A stretch of 64,000 bases of DNA from Areca catechu (GCA_021397845.1 CM038053.1:106060026-106124025); one strand, 5' to 3'. Numbered from the stretch's first letter, positions 34,864 through 46,506 are shown. The notes: a model not told the origin generated them from the sequence alone. Numbers and translations: made by a program.

Positions 34864-36127
34864 TGGGCTGGAGTTAAATCGACCTGGGTTGTGGTTAGGA
34901 TTTGGTCTACCCTGGTATACCTAGTTTGGGTTTGATCTTGGAAATTGGGTATTGTTCCTAACAGGTTCAGATTTCTGATAGGTAGGTCCTCTTTGGAATT
35001 GTTTATAATGTCTAGCTATTTGATAGGCTTGTTCCAAATCATAGACCTCCCTCATGTATAGTTCCCTTTTAATGTCCTCACGCAATCCAATTATAAACCT
35101 GGATAGGGTTTGGTCTAAGGACTCGGTTACACTACAGCTAATAGCAAACTCATCAATTAATCTGACACTGATCTATTCCCTTGATGAATTTTGTTCCATT
35201 GGTCTAAGAGCTATTGATTGTAGGATTCTGGTAGGTATTTCTCTTTGAGTTGCAATTTCATCTCTTGACAAGTAGTTATAGGTGGAAGGGCTCGTTGTCT
35301 CCTAGTATGCTCAAGATTAGCCCAATGTAATCTAGCTTGATGAATCAACTTCATTTTGGCAAATTTATATTTCATCCCTTCACTCATTTCATACCATTCA
35401 AAATAATAATCCATATCACCTATCCAATCTACATAGACCTTTGGTTCAAGACTCCCATCAAAGGTGGGTGCTTCTATCCTAATATGTCTCATGGCCCTTT
35501 CATCTCGATCATGGGCTTCATGTTGGGGCCTTCTATGGTTTGGGTCTTGGATAGGGTCGGGTTGTGGACTTCCCTATGGTTGGGCTCTTGGTAAGTTTCC
35601 TGAGGTTGAATTATCCTATGGTTAGGCTCTTGGTATGGTTCGTGAGTTTGGGTTCTACTAGGGTTGGGTTCCATGAATTGAACCTTGGTTTGGGTCCTCC
35701 TAAGGTTGAGTTCCATAACTTGATCTAGATTTAAGGTTCCCCTAGGGTTTTGAGAGGTGGAACAGGATGGGTCAGGATTAGGTTCAGCATTGGAGTCTTG
35801 GGTTTTCTCTATCGTCTCTAATCGATTCTCTACTTGGTTTAATCTAGTGGTTAATTGGTCGATCCTAGTGGTTGTTTGGTTGTTTGTTTGGGTTATCTGG
35901 TTGAGTTGAGTGGTCAACTGGACAAGCTGATTTTGGGTTTGATCATGTTTGAGGTCCATTTGAGCTAACTGATTTTGGGTTTGGATGTTGGATTGGTGGA
36001 TCTGGGAGGTTAATTGGGCAACCATCTATTCATTCATGGCTTTTATAAAAGCCTCAAAATTAGGATCCATGGTTGCGTTGGGTTGGGGTGTAGACTTATG
36101 GTATTGGGTTCCTAATCTAGTGGTCAT
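34864..36127 (-). pseudogene. gag of element D (coiled-coil N-terminus and core)
   Basis: Start at 36127-36125, opening MTTRLGTQYH and continuing to MDPNFEAFIKAMNE with a stop. Then there is a Q/T/L-rich coiled coil over 36025-35800 (QLTTQLNQITQ, RLNQVENRLETIE), a proline/asparagine-rich repeat stretch, a 1-nt shift at about 35490, and the conserved gag core RIEAPTFDGSLEPKVYVDW with LHWANLEH and MKLQLKEKYLPESY (35492-35211). After a stop the frame continues with LLDQWNKIHQGNRSVSD and AYQIARHYKQF-like segments. It joins the zinc-knuckle part at 23668 across element C. Confidence 0.78.
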
Positions 36128-37191
36128 GCAACAAATCAAACAATCAAAGTGGAATGATACAGCCAAACATGCAAAAGAAAAAAGTTAGTACAATCTAGGG
36201 CTTGCTAGACCTAGAGTCAAAACTAAATGGGTCAGCTCAACTTACACTTAACCAAGCAGCTAATCCTTCCACTGGCCAGTACGAGGTGGGGTGGTGGGAG
36301 GCTCCCCCTGCTTGTCACAGGGTCCTAATTATAAACCACCAGTCCACTTAGGATGTTTGACTCTGGACCACCAGCCTTAGACACCAACTTTCAGTAATAG
36401 CTAAAGGATTAAATGCACTAGTTGGACCACACGGTTCGGACCCGACCTGTTGGGTGTCACCTAGCCCACTAGGGCAAATTAGGTCTAATTAATTTTAATT
36501 AAGGCTTGGGTGGAAATGCTGGATGGTTGTTTTTGGCCCAGGACAGGTTATGACCTCCTGCCTTGATATTATATTGATTGCCCTTACGATTAGATTAAAA
36601 GATGATGAACATTCATAGTCCTTATGCAATCTAAAACAATCAGAAAATAAAATGATTTTTAATTAATTTATGAGATGTCAAGTTAAGTTTAAGTTTATCG
36701 GGGTTAGCAACAAATTTGGCTTGGGATTGGGTGGTTTGGAAGTTGATTAGGTTAGGTTGAGTCAAAATGCAGAAATAGCAGAATTCGGGATATTAGGGTT
36801 TCAACCGATGCAGAATTTGACACAGGTCTTGATGCAAAAAAAAAAATCAAAAAAATATTAGAATAAAGGATGGACGGTGTTGATTCTACCTACCAATTTT
36901 ATGTAGAAAAAAATCAATAATGATGAAAATATTAGGGGTTTTTAACTGCTGTTGAGATTTTAGGATCCTATTAGGGTTCCTATGATGCTGACTTTTAAAC
37001 ATTATGGTTTCTATAAAAATAATTAAAAATTATGATAATTACTAGAATAGAATAGAGGACACGCAGTGTGAATTTCATAAAAAAATAAAATTTTTAGATG
37101 GTCAAGATAGATGCAAAACTGATAATGTAGTGTGATAGAATGCTGAAATTAGGTTTGTGAATGCAATGCAGATAAAAACTATCCTAAACTT
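36128..37191 (-). other. Leader of element D
   Basis: Non-coding leader between PBS and gag, homologous to A 8825-9040 and 11678-12520. It is the uninterrupted version that reveals solo LTR L in A. Several A-runs (about 36830-36860). No gene seen. Confidence 0.6.
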
Positions 37192-37203
37192 GCTCTAATA
37201 CCA
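37192..37203 (-). other. Primer-binding site of D (Met-tRNA type, one mismatch)
   Basis: GCTCTAATACCA on the plus strand, one change from GCTCTGATACCA, three bases from the 5' LTR. Confidence 0.8.
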
Positions 37204-37206
37204 AAC

Positions 37207-38763
37207 TGATGTGGGATGACTCTAAGATTGCTAAAAATACATGAAAATATTAAATATTTTTTTTGTGATTTTTATAATTTAGTTTGTAAGCTAAATTCTC
37301 AAATAAAAGTAAGAACTAGCAAGAAGAAGAGCAATGCATAGAATCATCGTATTGCAGGCAAACTCATGCAAAATAATAAATTCCAAGACCCGAGAATTGA
37401 GAAACTCCTGGATTAGGATAGCTTATCTTCATCAAATCAAAAATTAAAGAAGAGAAGGATGTTACCAATCAGTGATTTGAAGGACTTTCGATGAAGAGAT
37501 CACAAGCACTCTGATTGGAGTCTGGATGATGAAGTTTGGTTCCCTTGATTAGATGGCTGATTTGGATGGTTCTGGATGCAAGGAAAGCCTCCTCTGGGGA
37601 GGTGAACACCTCGAGGACCCTGCAAAATGTCAAGGGTCAATCAAAATAGCAAGTAAGAAAAAGAAATGAGACTAGGTTTAGAAAGAATCAGGTTAGGGTT
37701 TAGAAGCGGGGCGGCTTGAAGCTTGATAAATATCTCCTTGCTTTGTGGTCTAGGGCACTCCTTCTTGGACGTGTGAAGGCTTGGATGGCAGTGAGTTAGG
37801 GTGTGGAAGGATGCTAGGGCAGCAAGGAAACACAAACACAAAACAAAGAGCCAAAAAAACAAAGTAACACAAGCTCGCAAGCTCAAAATAAATTTACCAG
37901 GATTTTGATATCATGAATAAAAGTTGATTACAAGAGGGGGAGGGATGGGGTATTTATAGAGTTCCCATGCTCTCACTAACCATGGTTACACTTGGGTTAC
38001 AAGTCCTCTTCCAAATTGGAATACAAGTCCTTTCCTAGCTAGGTTAGAAAAACAAATCCCCATTAGGTTAGGAATTGACCTAGTCTACTTCTTTTTCCTT
38101 CATGCTTTGACTATTCCACTCAAGGACACCTCTTGGACTTGGTCAACACTTAAAGGATGCCTTGGAGGGCGTGTTGGGCTTCTAGGGGCAGCAAGGGGCT
38201 GGCCCAAAGGGGCTTGGGTGCATGGATTTGGGCCTCTAGAGCTGGGGTGGCCTAGTAACCTGGTAGCAGGAATATTCCATAGAATCTTGCTTCTTTAGGG
38301 CTTAGGCTTGGCACTTGGACTTGATTTCTTTGGGATAGGAGTAGAGGGACCTCTAAAATCATGGATTCCCTGGTTTGGGATATACTCTAGCATCTAGATT
38401 GGAATCTGGGCATCTGGAGGGCATCTGGAAGGAATCAGGATTTCTGGAAGCATCTTGGATCCTGGGTTGTTGCACAAAATCCACTGGGCTAATGTAGTGG
38501 CCTCTGACTCCTGGATGTGGCCTGGTAGAACTCCAAAATAGGGTGACCTCCTCTCTTGTATAAAAATTAGGCTCATACTGGACTCATAATTGATGTACAG
38601 GACTCAAAATACTGACTAGGTTGAGGGTTGAGACAAATCAACTAACCTCAACTTATTACAGGACTCAATTTTAATTGATTACAAAATTTTCAAAACTTTG
38701 ACACATGACTAATTAAACCATATGGGATCCAAGAATCTGTGTCTGATCCTGGTGTCCCCACCA
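37207..38763 (-). repeat. 5' LTR of D (minus sense)
   Basis: 1557 bp, TGATGTGGGATGAC...GGTGTCCCCACCA, adjoining the TSD ATCCC at 38764-38768. The TATA box is TCTATAAATA on the minus strand at 37951-37960. It pairs with 20334-21914. Confidence 0.87.
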
Positions 38764-38768
38764 ATCCC

Positions 38769-39006
38769 TTTACTATAGCAATACTGGTCCTATGGTTCTA
38801 GCTAAGGAATCAAGATCTCACCAGAAGTCTAAACACAGGGCAATGATTTTATTCGCGATTACATTATTTAGGTGCAAAGAGTAAGCTCCACATGAGATGT
38901 GGCTAATCCACTAGTTTAGTAAGCTTTAGCTAGTAGAAGACCAAAGCCCATCTTAAGAAAATAGGTTGAAGTATATGACTGATTGGCTTTAGTATAAGTG
39001 AGAGAT
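38769..39006 (+). pseudogene. End of copia RNase H of E, after element D
   Basis: The first codons after the TSD read SNTGPMVLAKESRSHQKSKH, with the conserved N-x-(A/G)-hydrophobic stretch and S-H-Q-K-S-K-H of the copia RNase H C-terminus. This joins the part ending at 20328. The rest to 39006 is a short non-coding tail ending in a purine-rich AAGTGAGAGAT that serves as PPT. Confidence 0.7.
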
Positions 39007-39448
39007 TATTAGATATATATCTTAGAAGCCAATCTAGTAGACATATACTTTCATTCTAGGATATGATTTTGTATTTAATATTCTAAATTGGACTTTTTAT
39101 CTATACATTTTGTATCCATATATCATCCAAGGAGTTAATAGACAATAACATATATTCTCAAAAGTTGAGAATTAAGACATATGTCATTATAGGTTAATTC
39201 TAAATGTTCTCGATCACTGGATCATCACAAGGATGGTGATTGATCCATCAAGACTAGTGCATAGACCACTTCCTTCTTAAGTAGACAAGTCTCGAGTCTA
39301 AAATGTAGGGACAGTGAAGCTAGAGTATAGGTAGTTATTAGAGAACAACAATACTGAGCATGACCAAAGAATGAGAAGTCACATAGATGTCTACTCACTC
39401 TATATGACTCCTCAATATTAAGATGTGTGAATAGTTCCTGATCTGTGA
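39007..39448 (+). repeat. 3' LTR of copia E, truncated
   Basis: The first 442 bp match the E 5' LTR from 2326 to about 2770 (AGAAGCCAATxTAGTAGA, CATCCAAGGAGTTAAT, GATGGTGATyGATCCATCAA). The copy then stops at the F insertion and is not resumed right of F. Confidence 0.75.
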
Positions 39449-41435
39449 TGTTGGGAAATGTATCCCAAAACCAATCATTTAGTTTATAGACGGTTGAGCT
39501 ATTATTGTAATTGTATATGAATTACATTGAATAAAATGTTTATTCTGGCTGTTCATCATATTTTACATCTTCCTGCAATGAACTCTTGTGTGATGAGGTC
39601 CTTAGGACTACTTTGATGTGATATAGAGAGGATATATCATCCAGTCCTTAATTTGTTCGCGATCAAATGATATATTATCATAAGATGATAGTGTATTAGG
39701 TGTAGGTCATTGTATGTCATAGTTATTGGTTATCCTCTTAACCAAGGAGTGTAGAGACATTAGTATGGCATGCAGGTGTTGTATATGGCACTTTCTGGAT
39801 GTGACCCATCTGTAGAACATTCTTTCTGTCAAAGAGTAGTTCACATTAGGATGTGGATATAAGTGTTCCTCTGACTTGAGATCACTATGGTAGCTTGTAA
39901 GTAACTCACTGTGCTTAAGTACCGGACTACCCGAATTTCTAATACGACAATAAAAGGTTGCTGGGTACAGCCAAGTACTTATGTAGCAGTGGTTGGATCA
40001 AGATGGGATTAATCCCTCCAAAAGAGTTTGGAGTGAATGACTCATTATGTCTCATTGAGTAAACCCTTGGCCAGGATAATCCTTGTAAGCAGTTACAGGG
40101 ATTTGAGTTTGAAACATATTATGATGGACTATTCTAGGGTTGGGCAGTTGAACCCTAAGTCATCTGGAGCATTGAGGGTTAAAAGAATGTATTATATGAT
40201 TATCATATTCTTTTGGTTCTTGATAGTTGCTCTACAACCTTCGACCTATCCGGATGCCGGGTGTCATTGCTAGATGGTGACTTTGGCTGGTACTAGAAGT
40301 GTTCCAGTACTATCGGCTTAGTATTCGAACCTATGGGATCACACACCATAGGGGTTTCTAATGACCTAATGGCTATTGAACGATTGGGAATCGTTTTGGA
40401 CTCTTTGGACAATTTGATTATCCATCTACATTTCATAGTCGAATAGAGTTATGAGTCGACTCAATTGTAGGGATTTAATGATTTGTCAAATATTGACACA
40501 TCATGTTACAATATTATGATAAAGGTTAAATTACTAAATATTAGTAATTATTTGGAGGTTAGTGGCAATGTGATTTCTTAATTAACTCAATTTGATTGAG
40601 CAATCTAGTTTAGGTCAAACCGAATGTGATTCAGTTTGGGCTCGGGTTAGGTCCAATGTGATTAGGCTAAATTATTGCATCCATTTTAGATTTGAGTTTG
40701 AATTATGAATTCAAAGTTTAATTTAAGTTTTAAATTCAGAATTTAGTTTGAATTTAAAAGGATATAACCCCCATGGACTTTGATGTTATGTAACCCCTAT
40801 AACTAATGTAACTCTCCCCTTTCCTTCTCCCCACTTACCTACATATGGGGGCTTAGTGAGGACGTGAATGAGAGTGATTTCTAAAGTTTATTTGCTAGAA
40901 AAACTTTAAAAAGAGAAAAAAAAGGAAAAGCAAAAAAAAAAGAAAGAAGAAAGCTTGAAACCTTTGTGTGGGAAGAAAGGTTTGGGTTTGGATGTGCTAC
41001 CTAGTGTTCTAGGCTTTGGAAGAGTGTCTTGAAAAGGGTTCTTGAGTGCACTTCGTACATCCTCCATAGTGCTTCTTCATCTCCTGGAGCATCCCGAAGA
41101 AGAAGAAGAAAAAAGTCCATAAGCCAATTTGTTACGGCAAAGCTAGCACTTCAAAGGAAGAAGGTCAAGGAAGAACTCCGGTGTGGATTACCTGTAGAGG
41201 CCGAACACGTGTATGGCTTCCAGAGCGATTGTCTTCCTTGGTGAGCTTTTCCTCAACCCGACGAGTGTCACATCGAATTAAAGGTAAGGCTCTTGGTGAG
41301 TTTTCTAAAGAAGTGTTCTTTGGTATGTGCATCGAACATAGATGATTCTATGTGATGCACAACTTTGTGTGCTTGTATTATCTTTCATCTACATGTTAAT
41401 ATTCATACATGATCCTGTTTATAGGCCTATATTAG

Positions 41436-42142
41436 TGTTGGACATTCCTAGGCATCGATCCCACTTGTTGGGAGATCTGGACCAATGCCTATACACAGTG
41501 GAAGCCACCTATTCTTTGGATTCAATACTCATGCAACAATGGAGATATAGATGTAGGAGAAAAAAAAGAGATTGCTTTTATTAATTTCTTTGGAGAAGAA
41601 CCTTGTTATATAAAAACAAGACAACCCACAGCACCCCTTCTAAAACCCAGAAGCTTCTCGCTGTGCCCGCATGTCTTCTCTCTCGCAGGCCTCATGCCCC
41701 AAGAACCCATGCACGGACAATACCTCAACGTGCATCCCACCTGTGGACAATATCTCGATGCAGGTGTCCCTTCTCCAAAGCCCTATGATGTACCCTCATG
41801 TCTAAGAACTAGGAAGATATCCTGCATGGACTCCCTCATGCGCTCCCTCCACTTTCACTCTGGAACCATCCATGCTCTCATGCCCCCAAGGGGCTCATGC
41901 CCAGAGGGGGGCGGGCTCATGCCCAAGAGGGGGCTCACGCCCCCTCTCACTTCCGGTTTCTCTCTTTCATCGTGAGACAGCACTGAAACTTAGAAAATCC
42001 CCGAACACCTCCAGGAAATTCCTGGAATACCTCCAGGACCCACTTGGGACACACCCCCAAGCCCCAGGGATCACCTCCAACATCCCTGCCATGGTCTCCG
42101 AAGTCTCTCCAAAGCTTGGGAGCACCATGCAAAAATCATACA
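41436..42142 (-). repeat. 3' LTR of K (minus sense)
   Basis: 707 bp, TGTTGGACATTCC...AAAATCATACA. Relative to the partner it has an extra block of GGGGCTCATGCCC-type short repeats at about 41880-41940. Confidence 0.83.
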
Positions 42143-43449
42143 ATCTTCACCTTGGTGCCCCCAAGCTTTGGCAAACCTGGCAATGTTCTCAATGCATAAC
42201 CCTACTGTAACTGCGTGTCTTGCTAGCACCGTGCAGATATCCTCACCTCTGCCAACACCCTTCAGCTGCTACGTGTACCTAGAGGCCTTTGGGATGACCG
42301 CCTCCATAGCTGAAGAACCTTGCTTGTATCCTGGCACCACGATTGTAGCCTTCCTTCTGCCTGGTAGCTGTATCAAACTTTTCCTTGAACTTCCTTAAGA
42401 GAAAACCCAGCGAACCTAAACCAACACTCACTATAACTGGAGATCTACTTGACACAGTCTCCACAGAGCCATGCCAAACTCCGTACACTCTACTCTACCT
42501 GGCTAAGTGCACCCCTAGCACTCGTGCTAGGATATGGCCAGTATCCCTGCACCTCCTGCTCTGAACTCGTGTCGAAACCTGCTCCACCCATGAAGCTACC
42601 TCTCATCGGTGCTCCACTTGAAACTGAAGTTTCCCTAATTCCACAAAAAGAACCCAAGGCCACCACTCATGCTGCCCTGTTGAGCCTGCACCTGAAACTC
42701 GTACCCAGTCGCTGCCTCCTCGAACCCTTCGAGACCATTTCGGATACACTACATCCCTTGCAGGCTCTTCTGAAACATAGGAGCTCATCCCAACTCCTCT
42801 AACCTAGTGATTGAACCCAGCAACCATCTCCACCTGGCTATTGCATCATGTCCCAGCCTATCTCCTAGCTGCATGATGTACCTGGCACTCCCTGAGACCT
42901 ATCCCACCGGTCTCCCTGAGCTGCCATTCCCATCAGCTCCAATCTCCATCCCTAGGCCAATGCCACCATACCAGGACACTCCCGACTGCCCGATATCCCT
43001 GGCACTCCCTGAGACTATCTCCTATCTCCTTGAGCTGCCCCTAGCATCATCTCTACTGATGTACTCTGGTGAACCTAAGAAATCTAGACATTTCCTTTCT
43101 CCATCCCTGACAAGCTCCCGTGTGACCGTCTACACCCTTCTTGCTGTCTCCAGCACTAACCTTTCCCGTCGAAGCCACCTCGCCTCCCCAGCTGGAACAT
43201 CAACCTGTGCTCCATAGCTTCTGAGACTCGTGCTCCCCACACTCTTGACCTCGAACTGATGTCTCCTTGCTCTATCCCCGTGACTGCAACACCAACCCAT
43301 GCTTCCACAGTACCCCAGACAGCTGTGCAAACCTAATACCAATGTCAGATCTCTTCTCCATCCATGTAGGATACCACACCCATATATAACTCCTTGAATC
43401 CTTCTCTTCCACTTTCAAACCCCGTGGCTCAAACAATGGCTCAAACCAA
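42143..43449 (-). other. Internal region of K, no recognised protein
   Basis: C-rich on the plus strand. Open frames (42449-42802 +, 42807-43217 + and minus-strand counterparts) show no motif, and the plus-strand ones run antisense to the element. Short words such as CTGGCACTCCCTGAGACC recur (about 42890 and 43000). On the minus strand the first 100 bp after the PBS include GGAGTTATATATGGG, an unexplained TATA-like word. Confidence 0.5.
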
Positions 43450-43461
43450 GCTCTGATACCA
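43450..43461 (-). other. Primer-binding site of K (Met-tRNA type)
   Basis: GCTCTGATACCA on the plus strand, one base from the LTR. Confidence 0.82.
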
Positions 43462-43462
43462 T

Positions 43463-44146
43463 TATTGGAAATTCAGCCTAGGCACCGATCCCACTTATTG
43501 GGAGATCTGGATCAACGCCTATACGCAACGGAAGCTACCTGTTCTTTGGATTCAATACTCATGCAACAATGGAGATATAGATGGAGGAGAAAAAAAGAGA
43601 TTGCTTTTATTAATTCCTTTGGAGAAGAATCTTGTTACATGAAAACAAGACAACCCACAGCACCCCTTCTGAAAATCCAGAAGCTTCTCTCTATGCCCGC
43701 ACGTCTTCTCTCTTGCAGGCCTCATGCCCCAAGAACCCACGTACAGTCATGCACGAACAATACCCCAACATGCATCCCACCTACGGACAATACCTCGATG
43801 CAGGTGTCCCTTCTCCAAAGTCCCGTGATGTACCCTCACGGTCCAAGAACTAAGAAGATATCCCGCACGGACTCCTTCACACGCTCCCTTCCACTTTCAC
43901 TCTTGGAACCGTCCATGCTCTCACGCCCCCATGAGCTCTCACGCCCCCTCTCACTTCGGTTTCTCTCTTTCACCGTGAGACCACACTGAAACTTAGAGCA
44001 TCCCTGGAACACCTCTAAGAAACCCATGGAATACCTCCAGGACCTACTTGGGATATGGCCCCAAGCTTCAAGGATCGCCTCCAGCATTCCTACCATGGTC
44101 TCCCAAGTCTTTCCAAAGCTTGGGATTACCACGCAAAAATCCTATA
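43463..44146 (-). repeat. 5' LTR of K (minus sense)
   Basis: 684 bp, TATTGGAAATTC...AAAATCCTATA. Both terminal dinucleotides are mutated from TG..CA, seen by comparison with the other LTR. Confidence 0.83.
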
Positions 44147-44264
44147 ATTAGAAATATTCCAATATTTATGTTGATTAATACGATTGATCTAGTTTTTTGC
44201 TACGATGCAAGGTTAAAAAATTTTAAAGTTGCATCACTATTGCCTACATAATGTTTCCTTATAA

Positions 44265-44280
44265 TGGTATCAAAGCCAGG
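44265..44280 (+). other. Primer-binding site of F
   Basis: TGGTATCAAAGCCAGG, one base after the LTR end and one mismatch from the Met-tRNA PBS TGGTATCAGAGCCAGG. Confidence 0.82.
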
Positions 44281-45901
44281 TTCATTTGTATGATATTTAA
44301 CATGTAGATATGAATCTTAGTTTCTTTTCACATAGGAAGTACTTGGATTAAGGTGAATTCGCCATGGCCGTCCGGTCATAGGAGAAAAGTAGGGTTTAAA
44401 GGCCCTCTTTTCCCATTCAATGGAATCTCCTATAGAGTGTAGGGGTGCCGCTTGCATCATGATCTTATAAAAAAAAACTAAAGGTTTAGTAGATTAAAAT
44501 AGTTTTAATCTTGTATGTTAGATCTTTAACTTATTTAGATATGAACTAATACAATGATATGATCTAAATTTACTGAAAAGTTTAGTAAAAATCTTTGAAT
44601 GTTTTGTAAAATTATTTCACATATTTTAAAATTGTTTCAAATAAGAAGTGAGTAATTAAAAATATTTCAATTAGAATTGATAAACTTAATTATGAATTAA
44701 GTTGTCTAATAACCTTTTAAGATTTAGGAATGTGATTCAAAAATCTTGAGATATGATCATAACCTTGGGTTAATTGGGCTAGCTATAATTAGTCCTTAAT
44801 TGGGTAGACCTAAGTTTAGATGAAATAGATTAAATAGAGAATAAGTCTAATTAAATATTGTATTAGGTCTCTTCTCGATAGATCACTTTAATTAGTTAGT
44901 TTGATCGGTCCATACATCTAAATGGACTAAATTCTTTGCTTCGTGGTGAGCCCGAGTCTTTAGGTTGGTCCAATTGAGTCTAGTAAACTAATTGGTATCT
45001 AAGATAAGTCTGGCATCTTGATCAAGATTCTTTGGGACTAACTCTTACCTGGCCAATTCAAGGTTGGTGTCAAAGGCAAAAGACTTACTTGGCGCAACCC
45101 ATCCCTTGATCTCACTTACCTGGCCAATGTGGTGTACCAGAATTGATTGGATAACTTGTTGATTCGAGTTAACCCATGTCAACTAAGGTTAATCAATCAT
45201 GACTAGTTATTAGGTGCCCATGGACCAATTGATCATGAGCCCCTCTATGAGCTAGTGGGAGGTTTCATGATTACGTCCATATCTTCTCTTAATGTGTCAT
45301 AATGAATTAAATCCTCTAAATTATTAGGTCCTTTAAAAGATAAAGTTATAGGATAACCTAGTCTTAGCCTCCCATTAAGTGGATGGTAATGAGTCCATTA
45401 GTAGGGTGATCATCGACAGATCCAAAAATTGGATGGTCATTAGGCTAGTGGAATTGCCATTCATAATATGATGGCTCAGTGCAACTATCTTAACAAGTGG
45501 TCAGGTTAGCCGGTCAAAGCCGGGCTTGATCATTCATTAGTTAAAAGCATTGAATTTGGTCATATTAATGGTTAGACCTAACTAGGACCTTCAATTGGAG
45601 GCCCAAAGGTCGATTGATTGGCATCCTGAGGCAAAAATTATTTACTAGAAATTGCTTCGAGAAGTAATTGGTTGTGAACCTACCTTTTAGATGCACATGG
45701 GTTGGCTGGCCAAAGTCGGGCTCATGTGTAATCTATTAGATTCTAGTACTCGCTAAGGAGTAAGTGTTATTCTTTGGATTGGAGTGTGCAGGCTACCAAT
45801 CTATACAAAATAGTGGGAGAAACCTTTAAACTAAAGTCCATGTCATTAGGATGTTAATAATTCATATACAGTAATATTTTTGGAATTTTTCCTTTCAGAT
45901 T
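44281..45901 (+). other. Leader of F
   Basis: 1.6 kb of AT-rich leader before gag, with no open frame. Several passages resemble the E leader (ACCTGGCCAA, AACTxGGTTGATTCGAGTTxACCCATG), so E and F are related copia lineages. Confidence 0.55.
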
Positions 45902-46500
45902 ATGTCTACCAGTTTGTCACTCCGATCATTACTAGACAATGACAAACTTATGGGTTCCAACTTCGATAACTGGTATCGAAGACTCAGAATATTTCTAGAG
46001 CATGAAAGGATCCTATATGTGATGGTGGATCCTGCACCTAAGGAACCTACTGTCAATGCCCGTACTGCAATCAGGGATGCTTATCGGAAGTGGCTCTTTG
46101 ATCGCACCATGATGCGATGTATTATGTTAGTAGCAATGAATGACGAGTTCGATTGCAAGTTTGAGGAAGCCTAGCCAGAGGAGATCCTTCAAAAGTTGAA
46201 GGAGTCTTTTGGCACACCTAATGATGTTGAGTGGTACAGGATTTCCTCTATCATTTTCAGTACTCGGATGCATGATGGAGCATCAGTCACTAATCATGTA
46301 CTATACATGATCGAGATGATTGAGCATTTGGACAAGCTCAAATTTTCCTTACATGAGTAGCTGGGGGTAGATGTGATTTTGAATTCTTTGCCTCCCTCCT
46401 ACTTGGACTTTCTCAATCACTACAGATTGAATAGGCCTGTAGTAAACTACCATGGTTTGTTAGGGTTTACTGCAGACCTACGAGAAAGATCATTAGCTTA
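45902..46500 (+). pseudogene. Copia gag of F
   Basis: Start at ATG 45902, which opens MSTSLSLRSLLDNDKLMGSN followed by FDNWYRRLRIFLEHERI, the usual copia gag (UBN2-type) N-terminus. One frame then runs to 46500 with stops at 46172-46174 and about 46359. It includes WLFDRTMMRCIMLVAMNDE, EILQKLKESFGT and VTNHVLYMIEMIEHLDKLK. The final part is LNSLPPSYLDFL, the end of the capsid domain. Gag would form the virus-like particle. Two stops prevent full translation. Confidence 0.82.
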
Positions 46501-46506
46501 AAAGGG

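Larger units (their letters stand above)
20334..38763 (-). mobile_element. Gypsy chromovirus-like element D, gag-protease only
   Basis: Two LTRs (20334-21914 and 37207-38763) and an exact TSD, ATCCC (20329-20333 and 38764-38768). Minus orientation is shown by a PBS complement next to the right LTR and by gag reading leftwards from 36127. Element order: LTR, PBS, leader, gag coiled coil and core, zinc knuckle, acidic spacer, protease, integrase C-terminus, PPT block, LTR. RT, RNase H and the integrase core are absent between 22886 and about 22560. C (23674-34858) is inserted in gag, upstream of the zinc knuckle; gag is continuous across it. Confidence 0.88.
2326..39448 (+). mobile_element. Copia LTR retrotransposon E (outer host, 3' end truncated)
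   Basis: E is the oldest recognisable layer of the left nest. Its 5' LTR starts near 2326 and the matching 3' LTR start is at about 39007. Both share the block AGAAGCCAAT and a long parallel stretch up to the break at 39448. The PBS is at 15540. The internal region holds heavily mutated copia reverse transcriptase and RNase H ending near 38870, in plus orientation. A sits in the 5' LTR and D in the RNase H region. After 39448 the LTR sequence that should continue does not reappear, not even beyond element F, so the right end of E is lost and no TSD can be scored. Long intervals without motifs suggest great age. Confidence 0.75.
41436..44146 (-). mobile_element. Small non-autonomous LTR element K
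   Basis: LTRs at 41436-42142 and 43463-44146 are clear repeats of each other. An exact TSD, ATTAG, is at 41431-41435 and 44147-44151, and the empty site is visible in the F 3' LTR at about 59030 (CTATATTAGAAATATT). The minus orientation is set by GCTCTGATACCA (43450-43461), the complement of a Met-tRNA PBS next to the right LTR. The internal region (42143-43449, about 1.3 kb) has no recognisable retroelement protein in any frame. It fits a LARD/TRIM-like non-autonomous element. Confidence 0.85.
39449..44263 (+). repeat. 5' LTR of F, interrupted by K
   Basis: The LTR is 39449-41435 plus 44152-44263 (about 2.1 kb net), TGTTGGGAAATG...TTTCCTTATA. It aligns with the 3' LTR except for about 190 bp (roughly 40880-41090) missing there. 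It contains a splice-donor-like AAAGGTAAGG at about 41280 and a GAA-rich microsatellite at about 41095. Confidence 0.85.

Noticed and set aside
42449..43217. Plus-strand frames in element K as a captured gene
   Set aside because: They run antisense to the element as set by its PBS, have no domain, and are C-rich low-complexity sequence.
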